Of a stretch of DNA of 64,000 nucleotides, positions 48,047 through 56,302 are shown one piece after another. The notes beneath the pieces are model-generated. The model saw only the letters and a program-made list of their open reading frames with translations, was not told where the DNA came from and did not search any database. The first letter of the stretch is position 1, and each line of letters opens with the position of its first letter. The stretch comes from VAZQ01 sp963771845 (lineage in GTDB: Bacteria > Pseudomonadota > Alphaproteobacteria > Rhizobiales > Xanthobacteraceae), in NCBI GenBank assembly GCA_963771845.1, contig CAVYVC010000024.1, positions 310,001 to 374,000 on the forward strand, in the 5' to 3' direction. The translations under genes and the position numbers were made by a program.

Positions 48047-48940
48047 GGTCCTGTCTTCAGTTACCCGCGGGTTGCGCGGGAACGGATCAGAATCAAACGC
48101 AGAACACCGTAACATTTGGGATTCCCAAATCAGCGATTGTGTGACTCGTGGGCGGTCAGCCTTGAGGAGGGCTGACCAATGCGACGCTATGCATTACGCG
48201 ACGACCAGTGGGAGCGGATCAAGGACTCTCTGCCCGGGCGCGAAGGCCATGTCGGCGGCACCGCGGCCGATAATCGCCTGTTTGTCGAAGCCGTGCTGTA
48301 CCGATTTCGAGCGGGCGTTCCTTGGCGTGATCTCCCCGAGCGCTTCGGTGATTGGAAGATCGTCTATCAGCGCTTCAGCCGATGGGCCAAGGGCGGTGTT
48401 TTTGAACGTATTTTCAAGGAATTGGCGAGTGATCACGACAACGAGTACATGATGATCGATACCACTATTGTGCGCGCTCACCAGCATAGTGCTGGCGCAA
48501 GAAAAAAAACGGCGCGCAAGCGATCGGTCGATCCCGCGGCGGGCTGAGCACGAAAATTCACGCACTCGTCGATGCTCTCGGCAATCCCGTCGAGTTCATT
48601 CTCACGCCAGGACAAGACCACGATCTCACCGGCGGCGAGCCATTGCTCGAGCATGTTGATCCAGGGGCGGTCATTGCCGACAAGGCATACGACGCAGACG
48701 CCTTCATCGATACCCTTACCGAGCGGCAAATCACCCCGGTGATTCCTTCCCACCCCCGCCGCACCACGCCATTACCCTGCGATTTTGCCCTGTATTGCGA
48801 GCGTAACCTCGTCGAGCGCTTTTTCAACAAACTCAAGCACTTTCGCGCTATCGCGACACGCTACGACAAGCTAGCGAGAAATTTTCTCGCTGGGATCCAC
48901 TTGGCTTCCGCTAGCATTCTGCTCAACTGAACACAGGACC
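48047..48940 (+). mobile_element. IS5-family (IS427-group) insertion sequence
   Basis: 894 bp bounded by inverted repeats GGTCCTGTCTTCAGTT (48047 on) and, read inward from 48940, GGTCCTGTGTTCAGTT: one mismatch in 16. Both ends abut a CTAG/TA sequence, fitting TA target duplication. It contains a two-frame transposase. Confidence 0.85.
48179..48930 (+). CDS. IS427-group transposase in two frames
   Basis: The first frame (48179-48547, 122 residues) has MRRYALRDDQWERIKDSLPG, YRFRAGVPWRDLPERFGDW and the first catalytic Asp in MMIDTTIVRAHQHSAG. The second frame runs on to 48930 with GLSTKIHALVDALGNP, the second Asp in VIADKAYDADAF, and the Glu in ERNLVERFFNKLKHFR. The frames meet at a run of eight A (about 48502-48509), the standard programmed-frameshift site of this group. 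All catalytic residues are therefore available from a fused product. A ribosome site GAGGAGGG precedes the ATG. Confidence 0.9.
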
Positions 48941-49066
48941 TAGCACAGGCGGCAGGGACGGCACTGCCTTTTCCGCTGTGGCGCCGAGGGAGCGGCCTGG
49001 ACTCGCCTGCCGCAGTCCGCGCGTTTATTTATAATGTCGAGGGGACAACTTTGGTTCCCCAATGGT

Positions 49067-50515
49067 CTAGCGCCAGAAAGGCAGGCGGAAGCGGGGACGT
49101 TGATACCAAAATTCGCTCGACTGATGGCCGCGCCTTACCGCAATCCCTCCTTGCGGCTCGCCGCTCAGCAGCACCACGAAATCCGTGCCCTTGCCGGTCT
49201 CCGGGCTCAACTCCTCATCAGAGATGATGAGGGACGACCGCGGCGACGCCATCTCGGCGATACGAGAGACCTCCGGCGGAATCACAATGCGGTCGAGTGC
49301 GGCCTTGGCGTCGCCCGGCTCCTTCGCTGCCGGCTCTGCCTGAGGGCCTTCGCTCGCTCCCGCGCGGGCCTCGACCCCGTCGCCGTGCGCACGCCCGCTC
49401 TCCAATGAAATGACGCTCCATCGCATCTCGGTATCGCCGTTCGTCCGCTCCATGGCGGTAAAGACATGGGTGCCGATCGGGCGTTCGGGTTCCAGGATTG
49501 TGACGGCAGTCTCCAGGATCGGCGCAAACGCGCGGCGGACATAGAGGCGCTGCGTCTTGCGGCTGATGAAAACGGAGATCGGTTGGAGCGCACGCGCGGC
49601 CTCGCGCGCTGACTCTGCGCTCGCGACCCGCGTGGCCTCTGCGCTCTCCGCCGCCTCGCGTAGCGGCGCCAGCGCATCGAGCTTCGATTGCAGCGCGGCG
49701 TTTGCGGCAGATAATTGTGCCTGCAATTGTTCGAGTCTGGTGGCCGCCTTGGTCCTGGTGTCCGCTGCGCGCTCCTTTTGCTTGTCCGAGATTGCAGAGT
49801 TGAGCGCTTTGTCGGCGGCGGCCATTTGCTCCTCGGCTCTGCGCTTGAGATTTTCCGCCGTGCGCACTGCCGTCCTCGCTTGCGACGCCTCCCGCGACGC
49901 CGTCGCGGCGGCCTGTTTTGCCGCAGCAGCCTTCCTGGCTGCGTCCTCGGCCTCCGCGGCGCGCACCGCGGCCAAGGCGTCGGCACCGGGCTTCGGCGTG
50001 AACAGAGCCTTGTGGGCGATCTCAACGGGCACCACGTTGCTGGGGGCTACGATCACCCGCATCCCCACCTTGGTCAGGCCGAACAAGCGCTCGGCGAAAT
50101 CGTAGGGCATGCGCACGCAGCCATGGGACGCCGCATATCCCGGCAGTGGCCCGCCGTGGAGCGCGATGCCCGACCAGGTGAGGCGCTGCATGTGGGGCAT
50201 GTACGCATCGTCATAAAGGTTCGAGTAGTGCTCCGCCTCCTTCTGAATGACGCTGAATATGCCGGCAGGCGTCTCGCGTCCTTTCTGGCCGCTCGACACT
50301 GGTGCGCGCAGGATCCAGCCAGTGGCGTCGTAGACAGTAATTCGCTGTTCGGGCAACGAAACGATCGCGATTACCGGCTCCCCGGCGACACGCGACTGGA
50401 TGGATTCGACCGGGCTTTCCATCCGAGCAGTTCTGGCCGCCGCCTGATCTTGCGCTGCGATCAGCGACGCCAGACCGCCAGCCAGAGCAATGCCCGCGAG
50501 CGATAGATTCTTCAT
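49067..50515 (-). CDS. L,D-transpeptidase with coiled coil and degenerate second domain
   Basis: About 482 residues, exported (signal peptide about 1-27). Active YkuD domain with SHGCVRMPYDFAERLFG (about residue 140). It is followed by an Ala/Glu/Arg/Lys coiled coil of about 130 residues (about 190-325). Then a second region resembles the start of another YkuD domain (PISVFISRKTQRLYVRRAFA and PIGTHVFTAM) but has no His-Gly-Cys catalytic motif. The tail ends in FWYQRPRFRLPFWR. It probably cross-links peptidoglycan, with the coiled coil as a spacer or oligomeriser. The ATG at 50515 is preferred over an upstream extension to 50605. Confidence 0.88.
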   Translation of the reverse strand: MKNLSLAGIALAGGLASLIAAQDQAAARTARMESPVESIQSRVAGEPVIAIVSLPEQRITVYDATGWILRAPVSSGQKGRETPAGIFSVIQKEAEHYSNLYDDAYMPHMQRLTWSGIALHGGPLPGYAASHGCVRMPYDFAERLFGLTKVGMRVIVAPSNVVPVEIAHKALFTPKPGADALAAVRAAEAEDAARKAAAAKQAAATASREASQARTAVRTAENLKRRAEEQMAAADKALNSAISDKQKERAADTRTKAATRLEQLQAQLSAANAALQSKLDALAPLREAAESAEATRVASAESAREAARALQPISVFISRKTQRLYVRRAFAPILETAVTILEPERPIGTHVFTAMERTNGDTEMRWSVISLESGRAHGDGVEARAGASEGPQAEPAAKEPGDAKAALDRIVIPPEVSRIAEMASPRSSLIISDEELSPETGKGTDFVVLLSGEPQGGIAVRRGHQSSEFWYQRPRFRLPFWR

Positions 50516-50605
50516 GAAACCCGCCAGGTTTTTTCCTGCATTTCGCAGGATATCCCACTTACGAGGCGAAGTGTTACCGGGAACTCGCGGTAAAAAGATT
50601 AACAA

Positions 50606-53026
50606 TCAGCGGCAATAATGGGGCGTCATTCGGGAGCCGGCCTCAGTCGGCGTAGTTTCTTGAATCTTCCTCCACACCTGCTCCGGAGTGAGCGGCATTT
50701 CGAGATCGGTAATGCCGAGCGGCGACAGCGCATCGAGCGCCGCACTCATCACGGCGGCGGGCGCGGCAATCGCGCCAGCTTCGCCGCAGCCCTTCGCACC
50801 AAGGGGATTGTGCGTGCAGGGCTGGCTCTCATCGCATTCAGCAACGAAGGACGGCAGATCATCGGCGCGCGCGAGCGCGTAGTCCATGAATGAGCCGCTG
50901 ATGAGCTGACCGTCGGAGTTGTAGGCACAGCGCTCCAGCAGCGCCTGGCCAACGCCTTGCGCTATCCCGCCGTGGATCTGCCCGTGTACGATGAGGGGAT
51001 TGATGACGGTCCCGATATCGTCGACGGCCCAGTAGCCCACAATCCCGGTGCACCCGGTCTGCGGATCGATCTCAACCTCGCAGATGTGGGCGCCATTGCT
51101 GAACGCAAAGCTCGGCGGGTCGTAGGCAGCCTCGCCGGCAAGCCCGGGTTCTATGGTATCGAGCGCAAGATTGTGCGGGATGTACGCGGCTTGCGCGACC
51201 GCTTGTAATGGCATTTGCCGGTCGGTGCCTGCCACGGAAAAAATGCCATCGGCAAATTCGACGTCGCCAACTGCGGCTTCGAAAAGGTGGGCGGCGATCA
51301 GCTTGCCCTTGGCGATAATCTTGTCTGCCGCGCGCGCGATCGCGCAACCGCCGACGGCGATGGTGCGCGAGCCGAAGGTACCGGTACCATAGGGGACCAA
51401 ATCGGTGTCGCCCTCGATCACTTCGATCTGCTGCACCGGAACGCCAAGGCGCGACGACAGGATCTGCGCCAGCGAGGTTGCGTGACCCTGACCGTGATTA
51501 TGCGTGCCAAGCGCGGCACGAACCCAGCCATCCGGCTCGACCCGCACAGCGGCGGATTCGTAAAAGCCCGCACGCGCACCGAGCGCTCCCGCAAAACGCG
51601 AAGGCGCAATGCCTGACGATTCGACATAGCACGCAAGCCCGATGCCGCGCAGGCGCTGCCACCCCATCGCCTCGGCACGGCGCGCCTCAAATTTTTCGTA
51701 GCCGGCGAGCGCGGTCGCACGGCTAAAGATTTTCGGGAAATCGCCGCAATCGTATGTTGGGCCAATGGGCGTCTTGTACGGCATCTCGTCCGGTTGAATG
51801 AGGTTGCGCCGGCGAAGCTCGCAACGATCCATGCCGAGCTTTCTCGCCGCGCAGTCCGCGAGCCGCTCGAGTACGTAGCAAGCCTCCGGACGGCCGGCGC
51901 CACGATAAGCGTCGGTCGGCGCCGTATTCGTGAATATGCCCGTGCTCTCAACAAAGATCGCAGGCGTGCGATAAACGCCGGCAAGCAGACTGCTGTAGAT
52001 CGCACTCGGGATCGCCGCGCCGAAGGTGGAAACATAGGCACCGAGATTGGCGAAGGTACGCACGCGCAAGCCGAGGAAATGACCTTGCCCATCGAGGGCG
52101 AGCTCGGCGTGGGTCAAGTGATCGCGGGCTTGATTGTCACCGACGAAACTTTCGCTGCGCGTCGCTGTCCAAGCGATGGGACGATGCAGCCGGCGCGCAG
52201 CCCAAGCGAGGATCGCCTCCTCGGGGTAAAGCTTGCCCTTGTAGCCGAAGCCGCCGCCGACATCGGGCGCAATGAGGCGCAACGTGCTCTCGGGCACGCC
52301 AAGCTGCTCCGTCACCAGGCGGCGGATGTGATGGGGCACCTGGGTTGCGCTGTAGAGCGTGAGCTTGCGTGCTGCCAATTCCGGGAGAGCAAGGAGAGCG
52401 CGCGGCTCGATCGCCGCTCCAATGAGCCGGTTATTGACGAGCTCAAGCGCGATGATGTGGGCGGCCGACGCAAAGGCGGCCCGCACCGCGGCATCATCGC
52501 CCCGCACCCAGCGAAAGCAGATGTTGCCGGGCGCGCTCGCATGCAGATCATGCACACCGCTTTGCGTTGCGGCGCGCACGTCCGTGATCGCCGGCAGCAC
52601 GTCATAGTCCACTGCGAGGCGCTCGCACGCATCCAGCGCCTGCTCGCGAGTCTCGGCAATGACCGCGGCAACCGGCTCACCCACATGCCGCACCGTATCA
52701 CGCGCGAGCGCAAAGCGAGCCGGCTCGGCCATGGGATGGCCGTCGTGCGAACGGATAATCCAAAGCGGCCGCATCGGCTTGATGCCGTCGGCAGCCATGT
52801 CGCTTCCCGTCAAAGCTGCCACGACGCCGGGCATGGCGCGCGCTGCTGACGTATCGATCCTGCGGATTCGGGCGTGGGCGTGCACCGAGCGCAAAAGAAC
52901 GCAATGCAACGCGCCAGGCTCAAAAAGATCGGCGACAAAGTGCCCTTGACCGAGCAGAAACCGCCGGTCTTCAAGCCGGCGAAGCGGCGCGCCAATGCCT
53001 TGCCCCGACCGTTCCCTCCCCGGCAC
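50606..53026 (-). CDS. Molybdenum hydroxylase large subunit (CoxL-like, form II)
   Basis: An 806-residue molybdopterin-binding subunit of the xanthine dehydrogenase/CO dehydrogenase family. The active-site loop reads AYRGAGR (about residue 373), the form II signature, not the AYXCSFR loop of true CO dehydrogenase. Other markers are GGGFGYKGKLYPEE, GTFGSRTIAVGG and NPLGAKGCGEAGAI (the catalytic-Glu region). The FAD (CoxM) and iron-sulfur (CoxS) subunits are not adjacent. It probably hydroxylates an aldehyde or N-heterocycle rather than CO. Last gene of the catabolic island; 47 bp after the bicupin gene. Confidence 0.9.
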   Translation of the reverse strand: MPGRERSGQGIGAPLRRLEDRRFLLGQGHFVADLFEPGALHCVLLRSVHAHARIRRIDTSAARAMPGVVAALTGSDMAADGIKPMRPLWIIRSHDGHPMAEPARFALARDTVRHVGEPVAAVIAETREQALDACERLAVDYDVLPAITDVRAATQSGVHDLHASAPGNICFRWVRGDDAAVRAAFASAAHIIALELVNNRLIGAAIEPRALLALPELAARKLTLYSATQVPHHIRRLVTEQLGVPESTLRLIAPDVGGGFGYKGKLYPEEAILAWAARRLHRPIAWTATRSESFVGDNQARDHLTHAELALDGQGHFLGLRVRTFANLGAYVSTFGAAIPSAIYSSLLAGVYRTPAIFVESTGIFTNTAPTDAYRGAGRPEACYVLERLADCAARKLGMDRCELRRRNLIQPDEMPYKTPIGPTYDCGDFPKIFSRATALAGYEKFEARRAEAMGWQRLRGIGLACYVESSGIAPSRFAGALGARAGFYESAAVRVEPDGWVRAALGTHNHGQGHATSLAQILSSRLGVPVQQIEVIEGDTDLVPYGTGTFGSRTIAVGGCAIARAADKIIAKGKLIAAHLFEAAVGDVEFADGIFSVAGTDRQMPLQAVAQAAYIPHNLALDTIEPGLAGEAAYDPPSFAFSNGAHICEVEIDPQTGCTGIVGYWAVDDIGTVINPLIVHGQIHGGIAQGVGQALLERCAYNSDGQLISGSFMDYALARADDLPSFVAECDESQPCTHNPLGAKGCGEAGAIAAPAAVMSAALDALSPLGITDLEMPLTPEQVWRKIQETTPTEAGSRMTPHYCR

Positions 53027-53073
53027 GCGGGGGGCGGAAAGGGTGGCGGCGCTGCGCTCTGCCCGGGACGCGA

Positions 53074-54102
53074 TTACTGCAACTCCTCGCGCACGAGATC
53101 GAGGCGCTCGAAGGCGGACTTGTCGGTAACCATGAACAAGTCGGCCTCGCCTCCCTTGGCTTCATGCCGCGCCCAGTTCCAGTGCGGAATGGTGAACACG
53201 TCGTGCTGCGACCATTCAAACGTCTTCTCTCCTATGGTTGAGCGGCCTTCGCCGGCAACGACCAGGCAGACCACATTGTAGGTGGCCCGTTTCATGCGGG
53301 TCGGCGCATCGCGGTTAAGCCGCGCGGCATAGCAATCGAGCGTCGGCATCACGGCACCGCCGGTTGCAGGATTAACGTAACGGATAGTGCGCGCGCCGTC
53401 AGGCCCGCGAGGAGCACAAGCAAGCAAGCGGCGCGTGGCTTCACCGCAATAGCGGTATTTCGGTGAATTCATCGCGCTGTGGGCCGCGCCTTGCGCAATC
53501 AGCCCGGCTTCGCTCCACAAGCTCTCTTCCCCTTCATCCACTTGCCAGAACGCATTGTTGCGCGGATCGCCCGGCTCGAAGAAATGAGCATCGACTGCGC
53601 GAATCAACGGCATGTTGGCGGCATCGAACCAGATGATGCGATGATCGCTTTCATTGATGTGGCCATGCCAGACCATCGGCGGCGTGAGAATGAGATCGCC
53701 GGACTTCATCTCGCACCGTCGTCCGTTGACGATAGTCACCGCACCCTCGGCGCGGGTGGCGAAGCGGATGGCGGCGCCGGTATGCCGGTGCGGCCGAGCC
53801 CGATCGCCGGGATCGAGCACGGTAAACGCCGCAAGCAATGTGCTGGTCGTGGTCGTCTCTTGTCCGAATGCCGGATGCGCCATGATCAGCGCACGCCGCT
53901 CGATGTCGTTGATGGACACTTCGCCGACGGAACGGTGCAGATAAGGCTCGACCTCGCGCCAATGCCAGATGAATGGAGTATCCGGCGCCTGCGGCTTGAT
54001 GGGCGTGATGCGCTGGTAGCGGTCCCACAATGGATGCAGGTGCCTCTGTTCGAGCTCCGAGACGAAGGAAGTGCCCTGAATTGCTCTTGCGGGTTCGGTC
54101 AT
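53074..54102 (-). CDS. Bicupin dioxygenase, gentisate 1,2-dioxygenase-like
   Basis: About 342 residues with two cupin barrels. The first has the HxH metal motif in RARPHRHTGAAIRFATRAEG and LTPPMVWHGHINESDH. The second has GEGRSTIGEKTFEWSQHDVF and PHWNWARHEA. Overall order matches gentisate/1-hydroxy-2-naphthoate dioxygenases, Fe(II) enzymes that open an aromatic ring between hydroxyl and carboxyl carbons. The start at ATG 54102 (MTEPARAIQG) is chosen. Upstream 140 bp is a palindromic repeat, then the ribose-type importer. A ring-cleavage role for the island is an inference. Confidence 0.87.
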   Translation of the reverse strand: MTEPARAIQGTSFVSELEQRHLHPLWDRYQRITPIKPQAPDTPFIWHWREVEPYLHRSVGEVSINDIERRALIMAHPAFGQETTTTSTLLAAFTVLDPGDRARPHRHTGAAIRFATRAEGAVTIVNGRRCEMKSGDLILTPPMVWHGHINESDHRIIWFDAANMPLIRAVDAHFFEPGDPRNNAFWQVDEGEESLWSEAGLIAQGAAHSAMNSPKYRYCGEATRRLLACAPRGPDGARTIRYVNPATGGAVMPTLDCYAARLNRDAPTRMKRATYNVVCLVVAGEGRSTIGEKTFEWSQHDVFTIPHWNWARHEAKGGEADLFMVTDKSAFERLDLVREELQ

Positions 54103-54124
54103 GGTCCGGTTCCTGTTCAGAGCC

Positions 54125-54238
54125 GCCATTGCCGGGCTCGACCCGGCAATCCATCTCGCTTCGCAAGAATACCCTTATCTCGAAGAAGATGGACCCGCGG
54201 GTCAAGCCCAGGGTCAAGCCCGCGCACGACGGATGCGT
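54125..54238. repeat. CCGGGTCAAGCCCG-type palindromic repeat
   Basis: ATTGCCGGGCTCGACCCGGCAAT is a near-perfect palindrome, followed by a GGACCCGCGGGTCAAGCCC unit. It fills the gap between the bicupin and binding-protein genes. A decayed relative lies between the importer ATPase and permease genes (about 56210-56295). Confidence 0.65.
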
Positions 54239-54240
54239 CG

Positions 54241-55176
54241 TCAACTCTTCGGCAGCTTGGCGTCGACGTTTGATACGTCGATGATGACATGCTTGATGAA
54301 GACGCGCGGCTCGACCTTGTCGCCTTTGAGAAAGGTCGCGAGCACATCGACACCGAGCCTGCCCCACTCCACGGGATTGAGCTCGACCGTCATTGCGAGG
54401 TTGTCCTCCTTCACCGCACGCAAGGCCGGGGGCACGCCATTCATGCCCGTCACCAGGGTCTTGCCCTTACGTCCCGCGGCATTCACGGCCTGGACAACGC
54501 CGAGCGCGACATCGTCATTGGCAGCGTAGATCGCGGCAAGATCGGGATTGGCGACCAGCACGTCCTCGGCCTGCTTGACACCGCGCTCGCGTGTGAGCGG
54601 GCCATCCGCGCGGAAGACGATCTGGATGCCGGGATGTTTCGCCATCACCTCGCTATAGCCGTCGCCGAGATTCTTGAAGGTGGGTGCGCCGCTCGGTCCC
54701 ATGAGGAGAGCGACCTTGCCCTTGTCACCCAGCTTTTTTGCCGTCCATTCCGCAATGTCGCGCCCGATCTGCTTCTCGTCCATGGCCACATGAATAGTCT
54801 GGTTGGGCGAGGTCGAGCCGCGCGCGACCGAAACAATGGGGATCTTCGCGGCGGCGGCGGCATCATAGGCCGCGTTCACGCCTACCGCGTCGATGGGAGA
54901 AATCAGAATGCCCTTGACGCCACGCGCGACCAGGTCCTGCACGCCGTTGATCTGCTTGAGCTTGTCCTCGTTGGCGGAGACAGTCGCCACCTCCCATCCG
55001 AGCTCCTGGGCGCGTGCCCGGATGCCCCGCAGCATGGCGATGTAAAACGGGTTGTCGTCCTGGGCGAGCGAAACGCCGATGGTGATTTTCTGCTCAGCAA
55101 TGGCGGGTACGAGCGCCGCGAGCAATGTCGGCAGCACGAATGCCGCAGCAATGGCAGCCAAGCGAAATTTCGGCAT
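54241..55176 (-). CDS. Ribose-type ABC substrate-binding protein
   Basis: About 311-residue periplasmic binding protein of the RbsB type. Signal peptide to about residue 27 (LLAALVPAIAEQ), then KITIGVSLAQDDNPFYIAML, VKGILISPIDAVGVNAAYDA, IPIVSVARG, LMGPSGAPTF and AIYAANDDVALGVVQAV. It is the third gene of an ATPase-permease-binding protein set on the minus strand. Sugars are the classical ligands, but RbsB-type proteins near aromatic genes also bind other polyols or acids. ATG 55176. Confidence 0.9.
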   Translation of the reverse strand: MPKFRLAAIAAAFVLPTLLAALVPAIAEQKITIGVSLAQDDNPFYIAMLRGIRARAQELGWEVATVSANEDKLKQINGVQDLVARGVKGILISPIDAVGVNAAYDAAAAAKIPIVSVARGSTSPNQTIHVAMDEKQIGRDIAEWTAKKLGDKGKVALLMGPSGAPTFKNLGDGYSEVMAKHPGIQIVFRADGPLTRERGVKQAEDVLVANPDLAAIYAANDDVALGVVQAVNAAGRKGKTLVTGMNGVPPALRAVKEDNLAMTVELNPVEWGRLGVDVLATFLKGDKVEPRVFIKHVIIDVSNVDAKLPKS

Positions 55177-55190
55177 CAGACGGCTCCCTG

Positions 55191-55265
55191 GTACGTTGGG
55201 TCGGTTGCGAGACCCAGCAACGACGCGCGATGTTCGTTGGGTCTCGCGCAGAGCTCGACCCAACT
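55191..55265. repeat. GTTGGGTC-type palindromic repeat
   Basis: TACGTTGGGTCGGTTGCGAG faces CTCGCGCAGAGCTCGACCCA, same family as 27159-27247. It sits between the permease stop and the binding-protein start and could modulate the ratio of their expression, as REP elements do in sugar importers. Confidence 0.65.
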
Positions 55266-56208
55266 ACTCGCTCGCCGAGCGTAGCCTCTCTGCGGCCGCC
55301 GCCGCAATGATGACCACGCCGATCGCAACACGTTGCCAGTACGAATCCACATTGAGCAGGTTGAGCGCATTGCCCAGCACAATCATGATGAACACGCCGA
55401 TCACGCTCTTATAAAGGCTGCCTTCTCCGCCGGTCAGGGCTGCCCCGCCGAGCACCACGGCAGCAATTGCGGTCAACTCGTAAAACTCACCCGCCGTGGG
55501 CTGGCCCGACTGCAAACGCGCGGCCAGCATCACCCCGCCAACTCCGGCGAGCGCCCCGCACCACACGTAGGTTGAGGCGATTACGCGGCGCACCGGGACG
55601 CCGGAAAGGTAAGCGGCCTCGCGGCCGCCGCCGGTCGCGTAAACGCGCTGGCCATAGGGGGTGGCATGCATCACGACAGAGAGAACAGCGAGTAAGACCG
55701 CCGGTACCCAAACGAGGTAATGGATGCCCAGCAAACGGCCGGAGCCGAACTCGATGAATGTCCCCGGCAGGCCGGTCTCGCCGCTCACCGGCGCACCGCC
55801 TGTGATCAAAAACACGACACCGCGGACCAGAACCATCGAGCCAAGCGTGGTGATGAAAGGATTGACATTGAGGAATGCGATCACCAGCCCATTGCCGAGC
55901 CCCACCAGCGCTCCGGCCGCAATTCCAGCTAGGCTGCCCGCTGCAATCCCTGCCTGCAGCATGACCATGCTCGCGATGCAGCCTGAAAGTGCAGCAGAGG
56001 AGCCGACCGAGAGATCGAAGCCGCCGCCCACGATCACGAAGGTCATTCCCATCGCGATCACGGCCATGATCGAGGATTGCACGAGAATATTTGTGAGGTT
56101 GAGCGGAGACAAGAAGCGATCCGTCAACAATGCCGTCCCCGCGCACAGCACGATGAGCGAGACAAGCGGCATCTGCCCCGCAAGCTTTGGCCGTCTGATC
56201 ATTTGCAT
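55264..56208 (-). CDS. Ribose-type ABC transporter permease
   Basis: A 314-residue polytopic membrane protein of the RbsC/BPD_transp_2 type with about 8-10 helices. Typical parts: NILVQSSIMAVIAMGMTFVI, GGGFDLSVGSSAALSG, GLGNGLVIAFLNVNPFITTL, GREAAYLSGVPVRR and VVLGGAALTGGEGS. It forms the channel of the importer with the dual ATPase upstream. ATG 56208. The 94-bp gap to the ATPase gene holds a decayed palindromic repeat. Confidence 0.92.
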   Translation of the reverse strand: MQMIRRPKLAGQMPLVSLIVLCAGTALLTDRFLSPLNLTNILVQSSIMAVIAMGMTFVIVGGGFDLSVGSSAALSGCIASMVMLQAGIAAGSLAGIAAGALVGLGNGLVIAFLNVNPFITTLGSMVLVRGVVFLITGGAPVSGETGLPGTFIEFGSGRLLGIHYLVWVPAVLLAVLSVVMHATPYGQRVYATGGGREAAYLSGVPVRRVIASTYVWCGALAGVGGVMLAARLQSGQPTAGEFYELTAIAAVVLGGAALTGGEGSLYKSVIGVFIMIVLGNALNLLNVDSYWQRVAIGVVIIAAAAAERLRSASE

Positions 56209-56302
56209 TCGTCATGCGCGGGGCTTGACCTGCGCATCCATCAAAAAAATTCTTTCTCAACGTGATAGATTGCCAGGTCAAGCACGGCAATGACCGCCGC
56301 TG

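Noticed and set aside
50606..53026. True aerobic CO dehydrogenase
   Set aside because: The active-site loop is form II (AYRGAGR), not AYXCSFR, and coxM/coxS are absent.
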